This document shows positions 5,751-7,971 of a stretch of DNA of 7,971 nt, piece by piece. The stretch comes from an uncultured Olsenella sp. (lineage in GTDB: Bacteria; Actinomycetota; Coriobacteriia; Coriobacteriales; Atopobiaceae), in assembly GCA_959598545.1 (NCBI GenBank), contig CAUGFC010000085.1:1-7971 (forward strand), in the 5' to 3' direction. The notes under the pieces were generated by a model. That model did no database searches. It had not been told where the DNA came from and saw only the letters and a list, made by a program, of their open reading frames with translations. Every line of letters starts with the position of its first letter. The stretch's first letter is position 1. Made by a program: the position numbers and the translations under genes.

Positions 5751-6425
5751 ATGTACTGCAGAAAGTGCGGGCGAAACCTTGGCGAGGCCGCGTGGATGAG
5801 ATGTCCATGCTGTGGGGCGAGTCTCGCGGAGCGGGGGATTACTGACAGCGCCGACCACGGTTTGGGACGTTGGGCGCCCAGACGCATTGCGGGCGCGCTT
5901 GCCCTCGGGACGGTTGTTGTCATTGCCGTCGCGGCAATGATGGCTGACACGCTGCTGTGCGCGGACCGCAGCTGCCTTGGAGTGCCGGTTGAGGGCGGGA
6001 GGTACTGCCTGCGCCACACGTGCCCATATCCTGGCTGCACAAACTATTCGGCAGGGGGATATTGCTTCGAGCACGATGATGCCTCGCCAACATCTGCGTC
6101 CGAGGACCACGAACCGGGCAACGTCGTGGGTGGGACGATTGGGCAGCGCAACGCGCTCGGGAGGGCTCGAAGCTACCTTTCCCTTGAGTCCGGGTTCTCA
6201 AAAGAGGGGCTTGTCGATCAGCTCGAGTACGAGGGCTTTTCGGAGTCTGAGGCGCAATGGGCAGTTGAGCGATGTGGGGCCGACTGGGACGAGCAGGCGG
6301 CCATCAAGGCGAGACGTTATCTCGATTTGAGCCCCATGTCGCGAAGCAGGCTGGCCGACCAGCTCGAGTACGAGGGCTATACCAGCTCAGAGATCGCGTA
6401 TGCGCTCGACGCGGTCGGATACTAG
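5751..6425 (+). CDS. Zinc ribbon-TM protein with two Ltp-type repeats
   Basis: This 224-residue protein has four parts. A zinc ribbon (Cys3, Cys6, Cys18, Cys21) is followed by one membrane helix (about 46-66) preceded by Arg residues, so the rest should lie outside. Next are two tandem Cys/His units: C70-x4-C75-x10-C86-x2-H89 and C91-x4-C96-x8-C105-x2-H108. Last are two repeats (about 135-179 and 184-224) with SYL/RYL, LVDQLEYEGF/LADQLEYEGY and GADWDEQAA, closely resembling the repeats of Ltp-family host-surface lipoproteins (PF07553 type). Ltp of Streptococcus thermophilus phage TP-J34 blocks superinfection at the DNA-injection step. Here the lipobox anchor is replaced by a transmembrane helix. 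The start follows the upstream stop by two bases with no Shine-Dalgarno, implying translational coupling. A phage-exclusion role is plausible but unproven, as Ltp repeats also occur in uncharacterised surface proteins. Confidence 0.85.
   Translation: MYCRKCGRNLGEAAWMRCPCCGASLAERGITDSADHGLGRWAPRRIAGALALGTVVVIAVAAMMADTLLCADRSCLGVPVEGGRYCLRHTCPYPGCTNYSAGGYCFEHDDASPTSASEDHEPGNVVGGTIGQRNALGRARSYLSLESGFSKEGLVDQLEYEGFSESEAQWAVERCGADWDEQAAIKARRYLDLSPMSRSRLADQLEYEGYTSSEIAYALDAVGY
6219..6378 (+). repeat. 19-bp exact direct repeat inside the Ltp repeats
   Basis: CAGCTCGAGTACGAGGGCT occurs at 6219-6237 and 6360-6378, 141 bp (47 codons) apart in the same reading frame, encoding QLEYEG. It marks the protein repeat unit and suggests recent duplication or conversion of the repeat, or strong codon constraint. 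Confidence 0.8.
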
Positions 6426-6438
6426 AGAGGGGACAACG

Positions 6439-7068
6439 ATGTTCTGCAGGAAGTGTGGCACGCAGATCGAGGATGGGTGCAAGGTGTGCCCAGCGTGTGG
6501 AGCGGCGATGGCGCCCAGTGGGGCCGAGATTTCGAGCGGCGAAGACCAGAAGGGGATTGACTCCGCGGCGCCTGGGTCCGTTTGTGTCAAGGCCGGGGAA
6601 GCGGGTGCGGAGGTGACGGCAAGCGCTCCAGCCCCGGAGGAAGGAAAGAAGAGAAACGTGAAGGCAGCCGCCCTTCTCGGTACTGCCGTTCTCGTCTGCG
6701 TGGTTGTGGTATGCGCGCTGTTTGCGAGCGGCATATTTGGCGAGAAGGAGCCGATCGTCGGTCGCTGGGAAGGGCTCGGAGGTGTTCTTTACAGCGAGGC
6801 GAACTCGATGATGTCGGAGGACTTCTACGTGGAGATGAGCGAGGACGGGAGGTTCCACCTGTCGCTTTTCACGGAAGCCTATGACGGGGCGTGGCGGGTG
6901 CAGAGCCGAGACGTAGGGGAGGACGGCGACACGCTCTATTTCCTTCAGACTGAGACCGAGGGCACGCAGAACTTCTATGCCACAGTAAGCGAGACCGAGG
7001 GTGAAGAGCAGCTCACGCTCATGACGGAGGACTCCAACGTGGCGCTCATCTTTGGTCGCGACGAGTAG
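6439..7068 (+). CDS. Zinc ribbon-TM protein with outer beta-rich domain
   Basis: This 209-residue protein starts with a zinc ribbon (Cys3, Cys6, Cys17, Cys20), very like the N-terminus of the preceding protein (MFCRKCG against MYCRKCG). A low-complexity linker (about 22-70) leads through GKKRN to one membrane helix (about 74-97), predicting an outside C-terminus. The outer part (about 103-209) begins IVGRWEG and alternates short hydrophobic strands with acidic loops (FYVEMSEDGRFHLSLF, TLYFLQTE, QLTLMTE, VALIFGRDE), resembling lipocalin-like small beta-barrel domains that start with a GxW motif. Ligand and role are unknown. The start is supported by AGAGGGG (6426-6432), six bases before ATG. 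The gap from the preceding stop is 13 bases, so the three genes probably form one operon, closed by the hairpin at 7115-7196. Confidence 0.85.
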   Translation: MFCRKCGTQIEDGCKVCPACGAAMAPSGAEISSGEDQKGIDSAAPGSVCVKAGEAGAEVTASAPAPEEGKKRNVKAAALLGTAVLVCVVVVCALFASGIFGEKEPIVGRWEGLGGVLYSEANSMMSEDFYVEMSEDGRFHLSLFTEAYDGAWRVQSRDVGEDGDTLYFLQTETEGTQNFYATVSETEGEEQLTLMTEDSNVALIFGRDE

Positions 7069-7114
7069 TTTGGCGCGCTTCTGAGTCGTCTTCCTGTTGG
7101 CGACCTGCGGCAGA

Positions 7115-7196
7115 AACGCGAGAGCCCCCGGCTTCCGAAGAGAAGTTCCGCTCAGCGCACTTCTCGAAGGAAGCCCGGGGGCCTCAGTCTCGCGTT
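7115..7196 (-). terminator. Large hairpin terminator between convergent genes
   Basis: Nested pairing is visible: an outer 9-bp stem AACGCGAGA (7115-7123)/TCTCGCGTT (7188-7196); a 13-bp GC-rich stem 7124-7136/7169-7182 with a single bulged C (7174); and an inner 7-bp stem GAGAAGT (7140-7146)/ACTTCTC (7159-7165). In the gpmA direction the stem runs into TTTCTG, a weak U-tract; in the plus direction there is no T-run. It most likely ends gpmA transcripts and may also act on the zinc-ribbon cluster, which ends at 7068. Confidence 0.75.
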
Positions 7197-7211
7197 ACGA
7201 ACGAGCGCAAC

Positions 7212-7958
7212 CTACTTCTTGGCCTTGCCCTGGTTGGCGACGGCGTTGATCTTGGCCTCGATGGTGGCGGGGTCGCCGATGTAGTGCTTGTCGACGACGT
7301 TCCAGTCCTTGTCGAAGGTGTAGGCGCACGGCACGCCGGTCGGGATGTTGACCTCGAGGATCTCCTCGGGGGTCAGCTTCTCGAACTGCATGACGAGGGC
7401 GCGCAGGCTGTTGCCGTGGGCGGCGATCAGCACGCGCTTGCCGGCCTCCATCTGCGGCTTGATCTCCTGCTCGAAGTACGGCCAGGCGCGGGCGATGGTG
7501 TCCTTGAGGCACTCGGTGTAGGGGAGGTCCTCCTTGGGCACGTCGCGGAACATCTCCTGGACGTGGGGGTCGCGCTCGTCGCCGGGCTCGAGGGCGGGCG
7601 GCTGGACGTCGAAGGAGCGACGCCAGATCTTGACCTGGTCCTCGCCGTGCTCGGCGGCGGCGTCGGCCTTGTTCAGGCCCTGGAGGGCGCCGTAGTGACG
7701 CTCGTTGAGCTGCCAGGCCTTGTTGACGGGCAGCCAGTTGCGGTCGAGCTCGTCGAGCACGCAGTTGAGCGTGTGGATGGCGCGCTTGAGCAGAGAGGTG
7801 TAGCAGACGTCGAAGTCGAAGCCGGCCTCCTTGAGGGCCTTGCCGCCCGCGTGGGCCTCCTCGCGGCCGGTGTCGGTGAGGTCGACGTCGGTCCAGCCGG
7901 TGAAGAGGTTGAGCTTGTTCCACTCGGACTCGCCGTGGCGGACGATGACGAGCTGCAT
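7212..7958 (-). CDS. gpmA: 2,3-bisphosphoglycerate-dependent phosphoglycerate mutase
   Basis: The enzyme interconverts 3-phosphoglycerate and 2-phosphoglycerate in glycolysis and gluconeogenesis in the cytoplasm. The 248 residues match the length of the dPGM family. LVIVRHGESEWN (3-14) holds the phospho-accepting His8 in the RHG motif. Arg59 (LLKRAIHT), Glu86 (NERHYG) and His181 (AAHGNSLR) align with the remaining active-site residues, at a constant offset of three from the E. coli numbering. FTGWTDVDLT is also typical. Codon use is strongly biased to C/G-ending codons, as expected for a highly expressed gene. The start is uncertain: the 13 bases before this ATG contain no Shine-Dalgarno and remain open in frame, reading DDQT, so the true start may lie a few codons beyond the window edge. 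It is convergent to the zinc-ribbon cluster and functionally unrelated to it. Confidence 0.96.
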   Translation of the reverse strand: MQLVIVRHGESEWNKLNLFTGWTDVDLTDTGREEAHAGGKALKEAGFDFDVCYTSLLKRAIHTLNCVLDELDRNWLPVNKAWQLNERHYGALQGLNKADAAAEHGEDQVKIWRRSFDVQPPALEPGDERDPHVQEMFRDVPKEDLPYTECLKDTIARAWPYFEQEIKPQMEAGKRVLIAAHGNSLRALVMQFEKLTPEEILEVNIPTGVPCAYTFDKDWNVVDKHYIGDPATIEAKINAVANQGKAKK

Positions 7959-7971
7959 GGTCTGGTCGTCG

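Noticed and set aside
1..7971. CRISPR arrays, tRNA/rRNA genes, insertion sequences, attachment sites
   Set aside because: I looked for regularly spaced repeats, cloverleaf 3' ends with TTCGAnnCC, transposase genes and terminal repeats and saw none.

Overview
The window is GC-rich bacterial DNA with short intergenic gaps. It carries seven convincing protein genes, one of which may begin just outside the right edge. A membrane-anchored Hanks-type kinase, an FHA protein, several zinc-ribbon membrane proteins, an Ltp-type repeat protein and a dPGM-type phosphoglycerate mutase together suggest an anaerobic actinobacterium, perhaps of the Coriobacteriia (Olsenella/Atopobium-like). This is an inference from gene content and composition; there is no rRNA or other marker here.

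Layout. (1) 1-186 is an AT-richer regulatory region with three near-identical 15-bp elements, followed by a ZIP-family metal transporter gene (187-996, +). (2) 997-1214 holds an AT-rich patch with repeated ACTTAT motifs and a strong plus-strand terminator whose loop contains the stop codon of the opposing gene. (3) 1193-3894 (-) is a two-gene operon with an ATGA overlap. The upstream gene encodes a single-pass membrane protein with a long Ser/Gly/Glu linker and a Cys-containing outer domain. The downstream gene encodes a Ser/Thr protein kinase with four C-terminal membrane segments. (4) A divergent promoter region (3895-4039) with a perfect 10-bp inverted repeat separates this operon from an FHA-domain gene (4040-4990, +). 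(5) 4991-5301 is a 311-bp non-coding leader with two TGTTG-N3-CAACA dyads. (6) 5302-7068 (+) is a three-gene cluster of membrane proteins, each starting with a zinc ribbon; the middle one ends in two repeats of the Ltp (phage superinfection exclusion lipoprotein) type. (7) A large hairpin terminator lies between this cluster and convergent gpmA (7212-7958, -), a glycolytic housekeeping gene.

How the parts may work together. The kinase, its co-translated membrane partner and the divergent FHA protein look like a small phospho-signalling module: possible outside sensor, transmembrane kinase, cytoplasmic phosphothreonine-reader-like protein. The zinc-ribbon cluster looks like one transcription unit of envelope proteins with cytoplasmic zinc ribbons and, in two cases, outward-facing C-terminal domains. 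The most intriguing item is the zinc ribbon-TM-Cys/His-Ltp protein at 5751-6425, which could act in phage exclusion or another surface role. The ZIP gene has a strikingly organised promoter suggesting a dedicated, probably metal-responsive, regulator.
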